Positions 31,584 to 40,161 of a stretch of 64,000 nucleotides of DNA are shown here, piece by piece; the stretch's first letter is position 1; every line of letters starts with the position of its first letter. The notes beneath the pieces were generated by a model. It was given only the letters and a program-made list of their open reading frames with translations. It was not told the origin of the DNA and did not search any database. Both the position numbers and the translations under genes were made by a program. Origin of the DNA: Polyangiaceae bacterium (GTDB lineage Bacteria > Myxococcota_A > Polyangia > Polyangiales > Polyangiaceae); contig JACKEB010000012.1 of NCBI GenBank assembly GCA_020633205.1, positions 372,001 through 436,000 of the forward strand, given 5' to 3'.

Positions 31584-34430
31584 CTATTCGCCCGCAGGAG
31601 CGGGTGCTGGGGTAGGTGTGTCGCCGCCTCCAGCGGGCTTGCTCGCACCTTCGCCGCCGCCACCCTTGTCGCCGCCCGCTTCTTCAGCCGGCTTGGGCTT
31701 TCTGAAGTAGCGCACGCGCTTGGCTTGCAGCGGATACCACTCCTTCGGAGGCACGATGGGCGTTTCCGGGAAGATCCGGCCAGCGCCAGGAGTCGGCTTG
31801 CGTAGCAGACGTACCCCGCCCGCGTGGCGCGCCACCGGTGAGCCTGCGAGATCTCGATCACCGCCGATGGCGACACCAAGGGGCTTCTCGAAGAAGAGCG
31901 TCGCCGAGCAACCGATATTGGCGAACAGCTGGCTCAGCAGCTCCGAGTCCCTTTGCGGCTCCGGCGCCGTGGAGATTTCCGCGTAGTAAAGCATCCCGCT
32001 GCCGGCGCCGATACACGCTCCAGCGCTGATTGCCTTTCCGCCGACCTGATCCGCGGTGAAGCCCCGACCGATCAGCGTAGGCTTCGTACCCTCAGCCTCC
32101 GCCTTCGGCTCGCTGCCAATCACGAAGCTGCCGCCTCCCGGGGCGCCGCTATCGAGCCACAAACCGGTCGGAGCCGCCGCGGCTTCCTCTCCATGGAACA
32201 CCGCCACCAGCTTCGGATCGTCCGCTTGTTTGAGTTCGGGCGCCAGCGCTCGTGGGTCGAGCTCCATCACGTGAACGCGCGTTTCCTTGCGGCTCACGTC
32301 GGGGCGAAGACTGGTTGTCGCTACAGCGTAAGGCCAGCCGTGTTGGGGTAGACCTTTGACGGTCCACACCCCCTCCTTGCTGTCCGGCCCCGGAAACGCC
32401 GTACGCAGTGGCTTGCCTGGGACGATGTGGCGCAGCGTCAGGTAGAAGAAGTCGCGGGATTCTCGGCTGATGTAGCGCGGGAAGTTCATCAGGCCCATGT
32501 AGCGCAGCATGCGCCGCCCAATGAACTTCCAGCCCGGCATATCGGTGACTTCGCCCGTCGCTTCCCACTGCTTGTCTAGGTCGTGCCCGACTTCAGGCAG
32601 CTCGCCCTCTTTTGCCGCGTGGTAAAATTCGAGGCCGGTATGCCCGGGGTTCATGTCCAGGTGGATGCCGTAGACGCAGCGCGCCCGCTCCATGGCGAAC
32701 GCCAGATGATCCGCGTCGATGCTGTTGCCGTACAGATACGCCACGAAGTTCTCCTTCGTGAGGCAAACAGCGCTGCGCGTGGTGCGGCTCTCGTCTTTCC
32801 AGCCTGGGGGTACGCCTCCCCACCAGTTGCGCTTGTAGGGGTTGATGACGCCGTCCATCACCAGCGGCGACATGTTCTGGCGGAAGCCGATGATGTTGTC
32901 GGGGACGGTTTCGTCGTTGGGCCAGGTGCCGAAGCGCGTGGTTCCGTCCTTCAGTTCGGCGACTGTCGCGGCGTAGGGCTTGGGCGGCAGATACATCACG
33001 TTGTCTGCCTGCATGCCGAATTCACCGTGGGTCGCCTGGAAGCCGCCGTTGAAGCCTGCCAAGAGGCGTCCCATCACCTCCGGCTTGCGGGGGACCAGCC
33101 CGGGGCCTGTTTCGCCGGTGGCACTCTTCGGCTCCACCGTGCCGCTCATCGTGTGCAGCTCCACCTGGCGGCCGTCCCACACGGTGACGTAGATCTGCGT
33201 GTAGGCGCGCTTGCGATCCGTGCGGATAAAGGACGTGACGAAGGGTGACGGCGCACCTGGGTTCTTGCGTACGTAGGGGTCGTCGTCGAGAGTACGCCAC
33301 TTGCCTTCGCCCTCGAGCGCCGGCGAGAGCATGGGCTCCATCGGAGCTGGTGGCCAACCCGTCTCCGGATCGGTGTATTCGACGGGTGGTGGCAGGTCCT
33401 TGAACTGCTCCTTGACGGTGCTCGAACCGTCGTCGCCAGTCACGCTGCCCATCACCTGCTGCAGTTGATCCAGGCCGGCGAAGGCTACGGCCTTCAAGAG
33501 CTGCATTTGGTCGTCGCTGAACCAGGGGCTCTGACGGACCCGGTCGACTGCCCAGGTGACCAGGTTGCCCGGTTGGGCCAGGTGGTGAGGCTGTTCCTTG
33601 AGGAAACGCTCACCGTCGATGGCGTCGGAGCCCTTCAGGGGAATACGGATGGCGTGTCCGTCGGCGTCGATCAGGAGCGCCGGACCTTTTTCGCTGCTCG
33701 CGCGGGAGAAAGCTAGCGCTGTCTTCGCCGAAGGCGGCTCGAGCTTGAACGACCGACGGCCGATGCCGCTCCGCTGCCCGGTTTTTTGCAGGTTGGTGAT
33801 CGAGTGCTGCCAGCGCTTCATGCCGCCCCACTCGGCCATTTCGTTGTCGAGCTCGGGCGTTGCTTCGCCGCTCAAATCGGCCAGGTGCACGCTGAGCGTC
33901 TTGTCGCCGCCGGTGATGACCCAGGCGGCTTGTTCGCCGTCAACAATCAGGCGCCGCTCATCGACTGCGCTGGTATCGCTGAGGTTGTAGAGCCCGACGA
34001 CGTCGAGCAACCTGCCCTCAGGCGAGAGTCGCGTTGCCGCGAGGTAAATATCTGAAGGCTCGTCCGCCTTGCGCGCCCTGAGTAGCGCCCGAATACGGGC
34101 GCGGGGAGCCGTGAAGGTGCCGGGCGGGGCGTCCAGCCAGCGCACGTCGACGGCGTCCGCAAGCAGCCCATCGGTCTCGAGCGCCTTGACCAGCGCCTCA
34201 CTGCGGTCGACCTGGGCTGTGGCCTCGCGGGGCACGCCGCCGTGGGAGTGCCACCAAGCGAACAGCAACGCGAGGGGCAGTACGGGTCGCAGCAACACGG
34301 CGCGACCGCGCAGCAGGCTCCGGAGACGCGAGGCGGCGCGGGGCTTTGGCTGACCTCCCGAGGGCGCCGCGTTGGGCGTCACGTGGGGATCTGGTTCGAT
34401 ACCTTCGAGGGCTGTGGTGTCGCCGGCCAT
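31584..34430 (-). CDS. large phosphodiester-glycosidase-like protein
   Basis: 948 residues. A basic N-terminus and a membrane segment (VLLRPVLPLALLFAWW, about 45-62) anchor a long periplasmic part. Around residues 459-464, GFNGGFQ resembles the NAGPA/phosphodiester-glycosidase start motif, and IHLDMNPGHTGLEFY near 588 the later conserved strand. The region of about 400-900 would be the enzyme-like domain. No catalytic proof; the N-terminal 350 residues are not recognised. It precedes the kinase gene on the same strand with 179 nt between. Confidence 0.6.
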   Translation of the reverse strand: MAGDTTALEGIEPDPHVTPNAAPSGGQPKPRAASRLRSLLRGRAVLLRPVLPLALLFAWWHSHGGVPREATAQVDRSEALVKALETDGLLADAVDVRWLDAPPGTFTAPRARIRALLRARKADEPSDIYLAATRLSPEGRLLDVVGLYNLSDTSAVDERRLIVDGEQAAWVITGGDKTLSVHLADLSGEATPELDNEMAEWGGMKRWQHSITNLQKTGQRSGIGRRSFKLEPPSAKTALAFSRASSEKGPALLIDADGHAIRIPLKGSDAIDGERFLKEQPHHLAQPGNLVTWAVDRVRQSPWFSDDQMQLLKAVAFAGLDQLQQVMGSVTGDDGSSTVKEQFKDLPPPVEYTDPETGWPPAPMEPMLSPALEGEGKWRTLDDDPYVRKNPGAPSPFVTSFIRTDRKRAYTQIYVTVWDGRQVELHTMSGTVEPKSATGETGPGLVPRKPEVMGRLLAGFNGGFQATHGEFGMQADNVMYLPPKPYAATVAELKDGTTRFGTWPNDETVPDNIIGFRQNMSPLVMDGVINPYKRNWWGGVPPGWKDESRTTRSAVCLTKENFVAYLYGNSIDADHLAFAMERARCVYGIHLDMNPGHTGLEFYHAAKEGELPEVGHDLDKQWEATGEVTDMPGWKFIGRRMLRYMGLMNFPRYISRESRDFFYLTLRHIVPGKPLRTAFPGPDSKEGVWTVKGLPQHGWPYAVATTSLRPDVSRKETRVHVMELDPRALAPELKQADDPKLVAVFHGEEAAAAPTGLWLDSGAPGGGSFVIGSEPKAEAEGTKPTLIGRGFTADQVGGKAISAGACIGAGSGMLYYAEISTAPEPQRDSELLSQLFANIGCSATLFFEKPLGVAIGGDRDLAGSPVARHAGGVRLLRKPTPGAGRIFPETPIVPPKEWYPLQAKRVRYFRKPKPAEEAGGDKGGGGEGASKPAGGGDTPTPAPAPAGE

Positions 34431-34807
34431 TGGCGTGAATCGGTGTTCGTCAGTGTCACGCCTGGCGCGGCGCGCGAATCGTCAGGGACTGGAGGTTTCG
34501 GGATTTTTGGGGGTGAGGGGAGTCGGCACAAGACGGCGCGCGAGCTGCCCTGTCCCTGGAACGCGAGGGCGCGGTTAGCATCTTCCCGAGCGCGCGACTA
34601 CGCCACCAGCTGCGCAGGCTGACAGTGCTCCAGTTGCCTACATAGTTGGCACCATCTGCCAACCTAGTTTGCGGTTGTACCCACTCCGGGTCGATCATCG
34701 GGGCTCGCCAGCCTTCGCGATATTCAATTATTTCATAGGGTTAGCTGTGTTGGGAGGGTAACCCGGGGCCGCCTGAGAGTGGTGCGATTCGTGCTAGGCT
34801 GCTGGGA
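34431..34807. other. divergent intergenic region with a hairpin/operator-like dyad
   Basis: 377 nt between divergent genes. Holds TTGGCA-CCATC-TGCCAA at 34647-34663, a perfect 6-bp dyad flanked by TAG-containing sequence. An A+T-rich patch at about 34719-34740 is unusual for this DNA. No gene seen. Confidence 0.4.
34795..34800 (+). promoter_or_regulatory. -10-like hexamer TAGGCT before ATG 34808
   Basis: Part of TGCTAGGCT (extended -10 look), ending 7 nt before ATG 34808. Confidence 0.35.
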
Positions 34808-35182
34808 ATGGCCAAAGGACCCAAGCTGCCGAAGCCACGCCGCGCGCCGGGCGCGCGGCGCACGCGGCGCTGGATGCTGGCCGCTATTGGTGCCGCGTTC
34901 GTCAGCGTGGGCTGCCTTTCCCCGACGCTTCCGCTCCCGCCGCCAGACAAACCTGATGTGGAGGGCCCGGATCAGGACGGGTACGTCACGCTCACCGGGG
35001 TGGTGCCGTCCTACGCTCTCGCGCAAGCGCTCAACCTGCGTACCGGCGAGATTGCCGGCCAGGTCACCGATGAGACCGGCCGCTACGAGTTTCGTCTCCG
35101 CGCGGAAATCGACGACGAGTGTGTGTTCTGGTACAACGACGACACCGAGCGCAGTCCCAGCGTGCAATTTAAGATCCGCTAG
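34808..35182 (+). CDS. small lipoprotein with carboxypeptidase-regulatory-like domain
   Basis: 124 residues. Long basic n-region (KPRRAPGARRTRR), hydrophobic core, then FVSVGC lipobox with lipid Cys near residue 36. The mature part has VTLTGVVPSYALAQALNLRTGEIAGQV-type strands and ETGRYEFRLRAEIDDEC, the layout of a small beta-sandwich (carboxypeptidase regulatory-like). Probably outer-membrane anchored; role unknown. Confidence 0.65.
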   Translation: MAKGPKLPKPRRAPGARRTRRWMLAAIGAAFVSVGCLSPTLPLPPPDKPDVEGPDQDGYVTLTGVVPSYALAQALNLRTGEIAGQVTDETGRYEFRLRAEIDDECVFWYNDDTERSPSVQFKIR

Positions 35183-35231
35183 GCAGTGCTCGCGACGAGG
35201 AAGCCCTAGTGTCCTGTCTCCGTAGTTCGCT

Positions 35232-35276
35232 GCAAAACTCGCCCGCCCCCTCAGAGTGTGGGCGTACGAGTTTTGC
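35232..35276. terminator. strong hairpin after the lipoprotein gene
   Basis: GCAAAACTCG (35232-35241) pairs perfectly with CGAGTTTTGC (35267-35276). An inner GCCC/GGGC pairing can extend the stem past a small bulge. No T run follows, so factor-independent termination is uncertain; could be a regulatory structure. Confidence 0.45.
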
Positions 35277-35362
35277 GCCTTCGCGCTACTCTTGAGACGA
35301 GGAACGCTGTGTTGATTTTTTCAGCGAATCACAGATTCGCCTCACTAGCTGGTGCCGAAGTG

Positions 35363-35391
35363 AGGAGCGCTTCGGTAAGGAGCGCTTCGGT
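35363..35391. repeat. 14-bp direct repeat with CCGAAG/CTTCGG dyads
   Basis: AGGAGCGCTTCGGT occurs at 35363-35376 and 35378-35391, one base apart. CCGAAG just upstream is complementary to the CTTCGG in each copy, so alternative hairpins are possible about 65 nt before the next start. Confidence 0.6.
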
Positions 35392-35453
35392 GTTTTTGGC
35401 ACTGGGTGCATCGCAGCTGTGCGAAAGGCGTTCGGCTAAATTCCATACAGGAT

Positions 35454-36104
35454 ATGCAGGCTGCTGAGCGGTCCGAGGAGCGATCGCGTCGCGAATCGCT
35501 GCCAAAGTCAGGACCTCGCGCTAGTCTGGGGGTCGCTTTGCAGATCAAACTTCAAGCACTACTGAACGGCGCCACAGAAGTCAGAGAGCGGTTTGGCGAC
35601 GGCGGGCTAGAGCGGGTGCTGAGCGCCTGCTCTCCAGCAGTTCGTGATCGGTGCGAGACGGGAATCGCCATTGAGTGGCATCCGCGGCGCGAGTTCGATG
35701 AGTTCCTTGATGTCTCGGAGCGCCTGCTTGGGCGCGGTGACGGCGGACTGGCGCGGGCGATTGGCGCTCGGGGCGCTTACCTCAACACTCGGGGTTGGGT
35801 CACGCGCGCGCTGCTCTTCGTGCTCAACCCCAAGTGGGTGCTCGAGAAGGCAGCAAGCACATTTCATCAGTTCAATGACACCGGTGAGCTGACTCTGCCG
35901 GAGTTCCGCGATGGTCATTGCCGCATGGAACTTCGGGGGATACCCGATCCCAACGCACTCTTTTGCGAGACTTTCAGCGGTTGGGCGGAGGTGATGGGAG
36001 AGCGCATCGGCTTCGGGCGCGTGCGTGTCGAGCACACTAAGTGTCGCGCGAGGGGTGACCGCACGTGTTCCTGGGACGTGGATTGGCAGCCCAAGGACGT
36101 TTGA
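35454..36104 (+). CDS. DUF2378 (TIGR02265)-like protein
   Basis: 216 residues from ATG 35454; the ORF is open further 5' to 35406. Contains WHPRREFDEFLDVSERLLGRGDGGLARAIG, RALLFVLNPKWVLEKAASTFHQFNDTGEL, and a C-terminal CRARGDRTCSWDVDW. This matches the layout of the Myxococcales-restricted DUF2378/TIGR02265 family, with a V4R-like C-terminal Cys motif. A second member lies at 52911-53576. Family function unknown. Confidence 0.6.
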   Translation: MQAAERSEERSRRESLPKSGPRASLGVALQIKLQALLNGATEVRERFGDGGLERVLSACSPAVRDRCETGIAIEWHPRREFDEFLDVSERLLGRGDGGLARAIGARGAYLNTRGWVTRALLFVLNPKWVLEKAASTFHQFNDTGELTLPEFRDGHCRMELRGIPDPNALFCETFSGWAEVMGERIGFGRVRVEHTKCRARGDRTCSWDVDWQPKDV

Positions 36105-36144
36105 GCGCGCTCCTCTCCCCAAGCAAAAGGAAACGGCAGAGACG

Positions 36145-38070
36145 CTAGCTTGGGCCGTTGGCTTCGAACGGGATCCCCAGCGCAGGCCAGGCGTCGTTGA
36201 GCTCTTTCGCGGTGGCGATGCGGAGCGCCGCGGCGTCTAGCATGGCGTCGTCGGCAACGTCCGTGGCTGGCCCGTCGGGGCCAAACATCCGTGTCAGGTC
36301 CAGGGGAGGGCCAAAGCGCGCCCAGTACTCGGCGGCTTCGCGGCGCTCTTGGGCAGGCGCGGTCTTGTCCTTGAGCAACTGTTCCCCAAGATCGAGCGCC
36401 TCCGTACGTCGCCCGGCGAGCATTGCCACGCGGAATCGAGCGCGCAAGCGCGCCTGCTGGCCCTTGGAGCTGTACTCTGGGGCCTTGGTCAACGCCTCCA
36501 CCTTGTCGACCTGCGACAGAGCGTCTTTCGCCGCGGCGTAGTCCGGCTTTCGCTCGAGCGCGCGGTTCAGCAACACCCGCGCGTTCGCGAAGTGCAACAG
36601 GTGGAGCTCGCCGAGGCCGGCGTCGAGGCAATAGACTGGGAGCTGAGGGTACTTGCTGCAAGCGGGTATGAGGATGCCCTGGGCCTCCAGGTACTGACCC
36701 TGCTGCGCGAGGGAACTCGCTAGGTTCATGCTCGGTAGATGCTCGCGGGTGACGTCGCGATCCGCTTTGCGGAAGATGGCGCCTGCTTGCTCGAACAATC
36801 CCGCACGGTAATAGACATTGCCAAGCTCGTTCGCGGGGAGTCCCTGGGTCTTTGGCGTGAGCCGGTAGGCTCGGCTCCAGAGCGCGATTTCGCTCGACCA
36901 GTCACCAACGCGGAGCCAAGTCCCGACGACGAATGAGAGCGTCAAGCCTGCGATCAGCACAGTCTTCACTCGGTTCGAAACGGTTCCGAGCCAAACCTGC
37001 AGGCAAGGGGCGCAGAGCAGGCAGAGGCCGAGAACAGGGAGGTAAAGGAAGCGATCGGCCGCGACGACTCCGACCGATATCGGAATCAGGTGCAAGACGA
37101 GGCCAAGCCCTCCAAGGCTCAAGCACAGCCCGACCACGACGAGGGGGCGGACGTTGCGCGAACGCCGCCGGAGCTGAGCCTTTCCCCGAACCAACGCGAA
37201 GAGGAGCCCGAGCGCGGTTGCGCCGCCGAGCGCTGCCATGCCCAAAGCGGGCGCGCGCGCCTCGCCGATTTGGAGCTCCGGTCGCCAGGGAACGAGCAGC
37301 ATTCGCGTGTAGCTACCGAGCGCCGCTGCGGCGAGCTTCAACCGCCCAGCGACACCCAGCTGAAGTATCGTGAGCGACTCGGGTGCGCCGCTCAAGGCGT
37401 GGTGGCGCAGCGCGAGATAGATCCCGGCTGCAATGACGGGCAGCGACGCCAGGGCGTAGCGCCCGCTTTGCTGCTTGCCGCGTGGAAGCACCTCGAGGGT
37501 GATCAAGGCCACCACGCCTACGAGCGCCACCTCCTTGCACAAGAGGCCGCACAACACGCACAGCGAGGCGAGCGCATTGCGAGCGGCGTTTCCCTGGCGA
37601 TGCAGCAACAGGCCACCGAGCACGAAGGTGGTGCTGAGCACGTCGGTGCGCCCGGAGATCCAAGCCACCGCTTCGCTCAGGCGTGGGTGGAGCGCCCAGC
37701 AGCAGGTCATGAACAGCGCCACCAAGGGCGCCACGCGGAAACGCCGCATGAGGCCATAGGCAAGCAGCGTGTTCAGCGCGTGGAAGAACAGGTTCGTGAG
37801 ATGAAACCCCGCAGGGTTGTCTCCGTGGAGTTGCCGGTCCAGCGCGAGGCTCAGAATCACCAGCGGCCGGTAGTAGGTGCGCACATCACCCGCCTCGGGC
37901 GACGTCCAAAACGCCGAGCCGAAGTAGCTCCCGAGGGGCTGGAGCGCGCGCACCATGGGTGACTCGAGCACCAGGTAGCGGTCATCCCACACGAACGGCG
38001 CCCCCAGCGTCCGCACATAGGCCACTACGACCAACAGCAGTGCGAACCAGGGAGCCCAGCGCCGAAGCAT
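36145..38070 (-). CDS. TMTC-like polytopic membrane protein with TPR-like tail
   Basis: 641 residues from ATG 38070. First segment APWFALLLVVVAYVRTLG is followed by WDDRYLVLESP, the acidic first loop of GT-C enzymes. Further motifs include YYRPLVILSLALD, GFHLTNLFFHALNTLLAYGL, HPRLSEAVAWISGRTDVLS and VAADRFLYLP. The last ~200 residues are TPR-like (GNVYYRAGLFEQAGAIFRKAD). This combination is that of TMTC/DUF1736 O-mannosyltransferase-like proteins. Donor and acceptor unknown. Paralog of the truncated gene at the left edge. Confidence 0.78.
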   Translation of the reverse strand: MLRRWAPWFALLLVVVAYVRTLGAPFVWDDRYLVLESPMVRALQPLGSYFGSAFWTSPEAGDVRTYYRPLVILSLALDRQLHGDNPAGFHLTNLFFHALNTLLAYGLMRRFRVAPLVALFMTCCWALHPRLSEAVAWISGRTDVLSTTFVLGGLLLHRQGNAARNALASLCVLCGLLCKEVALVGVVALITLEVLPRGKQQSGRYALASLPVIAAGIYLALRHHALSGAPESLTILQLGVAGRLKLAAAALGSYTRMLLVPWRPELQIGEARAPALGMAALGGATALGLLFALVRGKAQLRRRSRNVRPLVVVGLCLSLGGLGLVLHLIPISVGVVAADRFLYLPVLGLCLLCAPCLQVWLGTVSNRVKTVLIAGLTLSFVVGTWLRVGDWSSEIALWSRAYRLTPKTQGLPANELGNVYYRAGLFEQAGAIFRKADRDVTREHLPSMNLASSLAQQGQYLEAQGILIPACSKYPQLPVYCLDAGLGELHLLHFANARVLLNRALERKPDYAAAKDALSQVDKVEALTKAPEYSSKGQQARLRARFRVAMLAGRRTEALDLGEQLLKDKTAPAQERREAAEYWARFGPPLDLTRMFGPDGPATDVADDAMLDAAALRIATAKELNDAWPALGIPFEANGPS

Positions 38071-38379
38071 ACTGGTGCGGAATCTCTCACGGGAGCCGCG
38101 GATTCTCCAGCCGAACGGCCGCTTGCGGGGAAAAAGCCGCTGGCGTTCTGCCGACGACGAGCCGCGGGCCGGCTGAAGCTCAGTCCGTCGTTCGCGCTGG
38201 TTCGCGAGAGCTCTCCCCAAGCGTTGGTCCCAGCCGAGTCAGCCGCTCGAACCGCCGCGTCAACGCGACACGGGCCAGCTCAGGAAGAAGCTCTCCCCAG
38301 CTAGCCCGTGTTGGTACTGCTCGGCGCTGAGTGACCGCAGCCGCGACCGCAGCCGCTACCGAGTCGCCCGATGCCCCCG

Positions 38380-38544
38380 CTAGATGGTGCGCGTACGGCC
38401 CACCACCAGGCTGATTACCGCGAGGATCAGGAAGCCGACGAACAGGATCTTCGCGATACCCGCAGCGGCTCCGGCGATGCCGAAGAAGCCGAAGAAGGCG
38501 GCCAAGAGTGCGATGATGAAAAATGCGAGGGTCCAGCGTAGCAT
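38380..38544 (-). CDS. DUF1328 (YtjA-like) small membrane protein
   Basis: 54 residues from ATG 38544 with CGGAG 8 nt upstream: MLRWTLAFFIIALLAAFFGF, then GIAGAAAGIAKILFVGFLILAVISLVVG. This is the standard two-helix DUF1328 protein, usually 53-60 residues. The family is of unknown function but widespread and often stress-induced. Confidence 0.88.
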   Translation of the reverse strand: MLRWTLAFFIIALLAAFFGFFGIAGAAAGIAKILFVGFLILAVISLVVGRTRTI

Positions 38545-38977
38545 GATGTTTCTCCGTTGAAACAGAATGGGTTTGACTGGGCCCAAACGTTGCCGTCTTG
38601 GCCGCCCAGCTGCACTCGAGCGAGCGCAATGGGAGCTTGAGCAACCCCTGTGCCAAGCCTCGGAGACGCGCCGAGCCGCGGTCACGCGATGGGTCGGCGA
38701 CGCCGTCCGGGTCCAAGGAGCCGCGAAAGGCGGGCGAAATGCACGTTCTTGCGGAGCGTAGGTAGCGATTTGCCCCTGCGAGGCACTCCTGGAACAGAGC
38801 GCGGGCGTCGTGCGCGTCGGACACCCCCCGTGGCCAAAAGGCGCGGCGCTCCCAAGTTAGTGGGACTTACGTCGGGCTTTTTGCTGTCCAGCCGCCGCCG
38901 CTCTACGGCATGCCCCTTGCTCCCATTCCTTCATAGAAACGCGCCACGTCGTGTGGCGTGTGAGAGGAGGAAAGATC
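38545..38977. other. divergent intergenic region with 5'-UTR hairpin
   Basis: 433 nt between divergent genes; no gene seen. CGCCAC (38942-38947) and GTGGCG (38953-38958) form a hairpin that ends 6 nt before the AGGAGG (38965-38970) of the next gene, so it could affect translation. Confidence 0.4.
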
Positions 38978-39391
38978 ATGGCCAAAGAAGCGGCACCGTC
39001 CAAAGAAGCTGCGTCGTCCAAACAAGGCGCACAAACCAACTCGAGCGAGCTTCGCTCACGCCTCGCGGCGAACGCCAAGCGCGGCACTCATGTACTGAGC
39101 GAGCGTCTCGAAGAGTTTGCGGCGTCCCGCTCCGGCGCTCCGGCGAAGATCGCGAGCCAAGCCGCGTCGCTCGTGGCACGCGCTGGACGCGCAATCGTGG
39201 TGGATGACGACGCGCTGGAGCGCCTTGGCCGTCCTGGCGCCATGCCTGCTCAGCGCCAAAACGAGCCGAACAAACAGGCAGGCGACAAGCTCGCGGGAGC
39301 AGCCAAGCGCAGCTCCTCCGCCAACGGCAGCGCCACCCAGGAGTCACGCGCGGCGATAGCGCGTGCCGAAAACGAAGGCATGGTGCCGTAG
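38978..39391 (+). CDS. Ala-rich basic protein, unknown
   Basis: 137 residues from ATG 38978, with a good ribosome binding site (AGGAGG, 7-nt spacing). Low complexity: Lys/Ala/Ser at the N-terminus (KEAAPSKEAASSKQ), a central helix (LRSRLAANAKRGTHVLSERLEEFAASRSG) and a short VVDDDALERLG motif, then a disordered Ala/Ser tail. Not recognised. Next to DUF1328, so possibly stress-related. Confidence 0.6.
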   Translation: MAKEAAPSKEAASSKQGAQTNSSELRSRLAANAKRGTHVLSERLEEFAASRSGAPAKIASQAASLVARAGRAIVVDDDALERLGRPGAMPAQRQNEPNKQAGDKLAGAAKRSSSANGSATQESRAAIARAENEGMVP

Positions 39392-39419
39392 CGATCGCCG
39401 CACGGAAAATCACCAAGAG

Positions 39420-39454
39420 GCCCCCGCTAGCGATCTGGGACGAAGCGCGGGGGC
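39420..39454. terminator. GC-rich hairpin between convergent genes
   Basis: GCCCCCGC (39420-39427) pairs with GCGGGGGC (39447-39454), eight perfect pairs, in the gap between convergent genes. No T run. Confidence 0.45.
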
Positions 39455-39496
39455 GCTAGTGTGCCGTCCCCGCGGGTTGCTCACGGAGCCGCCTGC

Positions 39497-40117
39497 CTAG
39501 ATCAGCGTGCAGAGTTGCTCTAGCAGCAAGTCCTCGCTGATCCCGAGCGCTGAGGCTTCGCCGAGCGCGATAGAATCCGCGACGCGTTCGAAGGCGAGCA
39601 GGATGAGCAACGCCCGGGGTCGCTCGTCTGCTCCGAGCAGCGGGGTCAGCCAATCGAGCTGACGTGCCCGGGAGGCGACGCGAAACGCCGCGACCTGCGG
39701 GTCGCTCGCTACCAGACCGAGCAGGCTCGCGCGCAGGCCAGCCCAACGCTTGTGGTGGTCAACGACCGCTTGCGCCAAGGCGCGCTTCCGAGCGGTGCCC
39801 TTGAGCTTGGGGGTTTGCGCATCCAGCCGCGAGAACAAGTCGGACCACTCGGCCTCCACCCAACGCTCATACGTGGCGAGGAATAGCGCCCGTTTGTCTT
39901 CGAAGTAGCGGTACAACGTGGCCGGGGCAAAGCCCGCCTCGCGTGCGATACGATTCGTGTCCGTCCCAAAGTAGCCGTCGCGGTCGAAAGCGCGGGCGGC
40001 CGCGGCCAGAAGCAGCTCACGGGTGCGCTCGGGATCCCGCGAGCGGGGTGAGCGGCGCGGGGTTGCCTTGGGAGGCGCGACGGCGGCCCGGCGAACCGCG
40101 TTCTGGGGCTTGACCAT
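39497..40117 (-). CDS. TetR-family regulator, divergent to a hydrolase
   Basis: 206 residues from ATG 40117; ATG 40135 and 40132 are alternatives and would start inside the dyad operator. The helix-turn-helix is TNRIAREAGFAPATLYRYFEDKRALFLATY, a canonical TetR motif. The C-terminal domain (AFERVADSIALGEASALG) is the ligand pocket region. Most likely represses itself and the divergent hydrolase through the 46-bp dyad between them. Confidence 0.87.
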   Translation of the reverse strand: MVKPQNAVRRAAVAPPKATPRRSPRSRDPERTRELLLAAAARAFDRDGYFGTDTNRIAREAGFAPATLYRYFEDKRALFLATYERWVEAEWSDLFSRLDAQTPKLKGTARKRALAQAVVDHHKRWAGLRASLLGLVASDPQVAAFRVASRARQLDWLTPLLGADERPRALLILLAFERVADSIALGEASALGISEDLLLEQLCTLI

Positions 40118-40161
40118 AAGCGATGTATACATCATTTATAAGTGATGGATACATCGTTTAT
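40116..40161. promoter_or_regulatory. 46-bp dyad operator covering both divergent start regions
   Basis: The segment equals its reverse complement at 20 of 23 base pairs. Inside each half is GATG[TG]ATACATC, and the left one is a perfect 12-bp palindrome (40122-40133). The center lies at 40138/40139 in ATTTATAAGT. It spans all candidate starts of the TetR gene and the hydrolase, so a bound TetR protein should block both. Confidence 0.75.
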
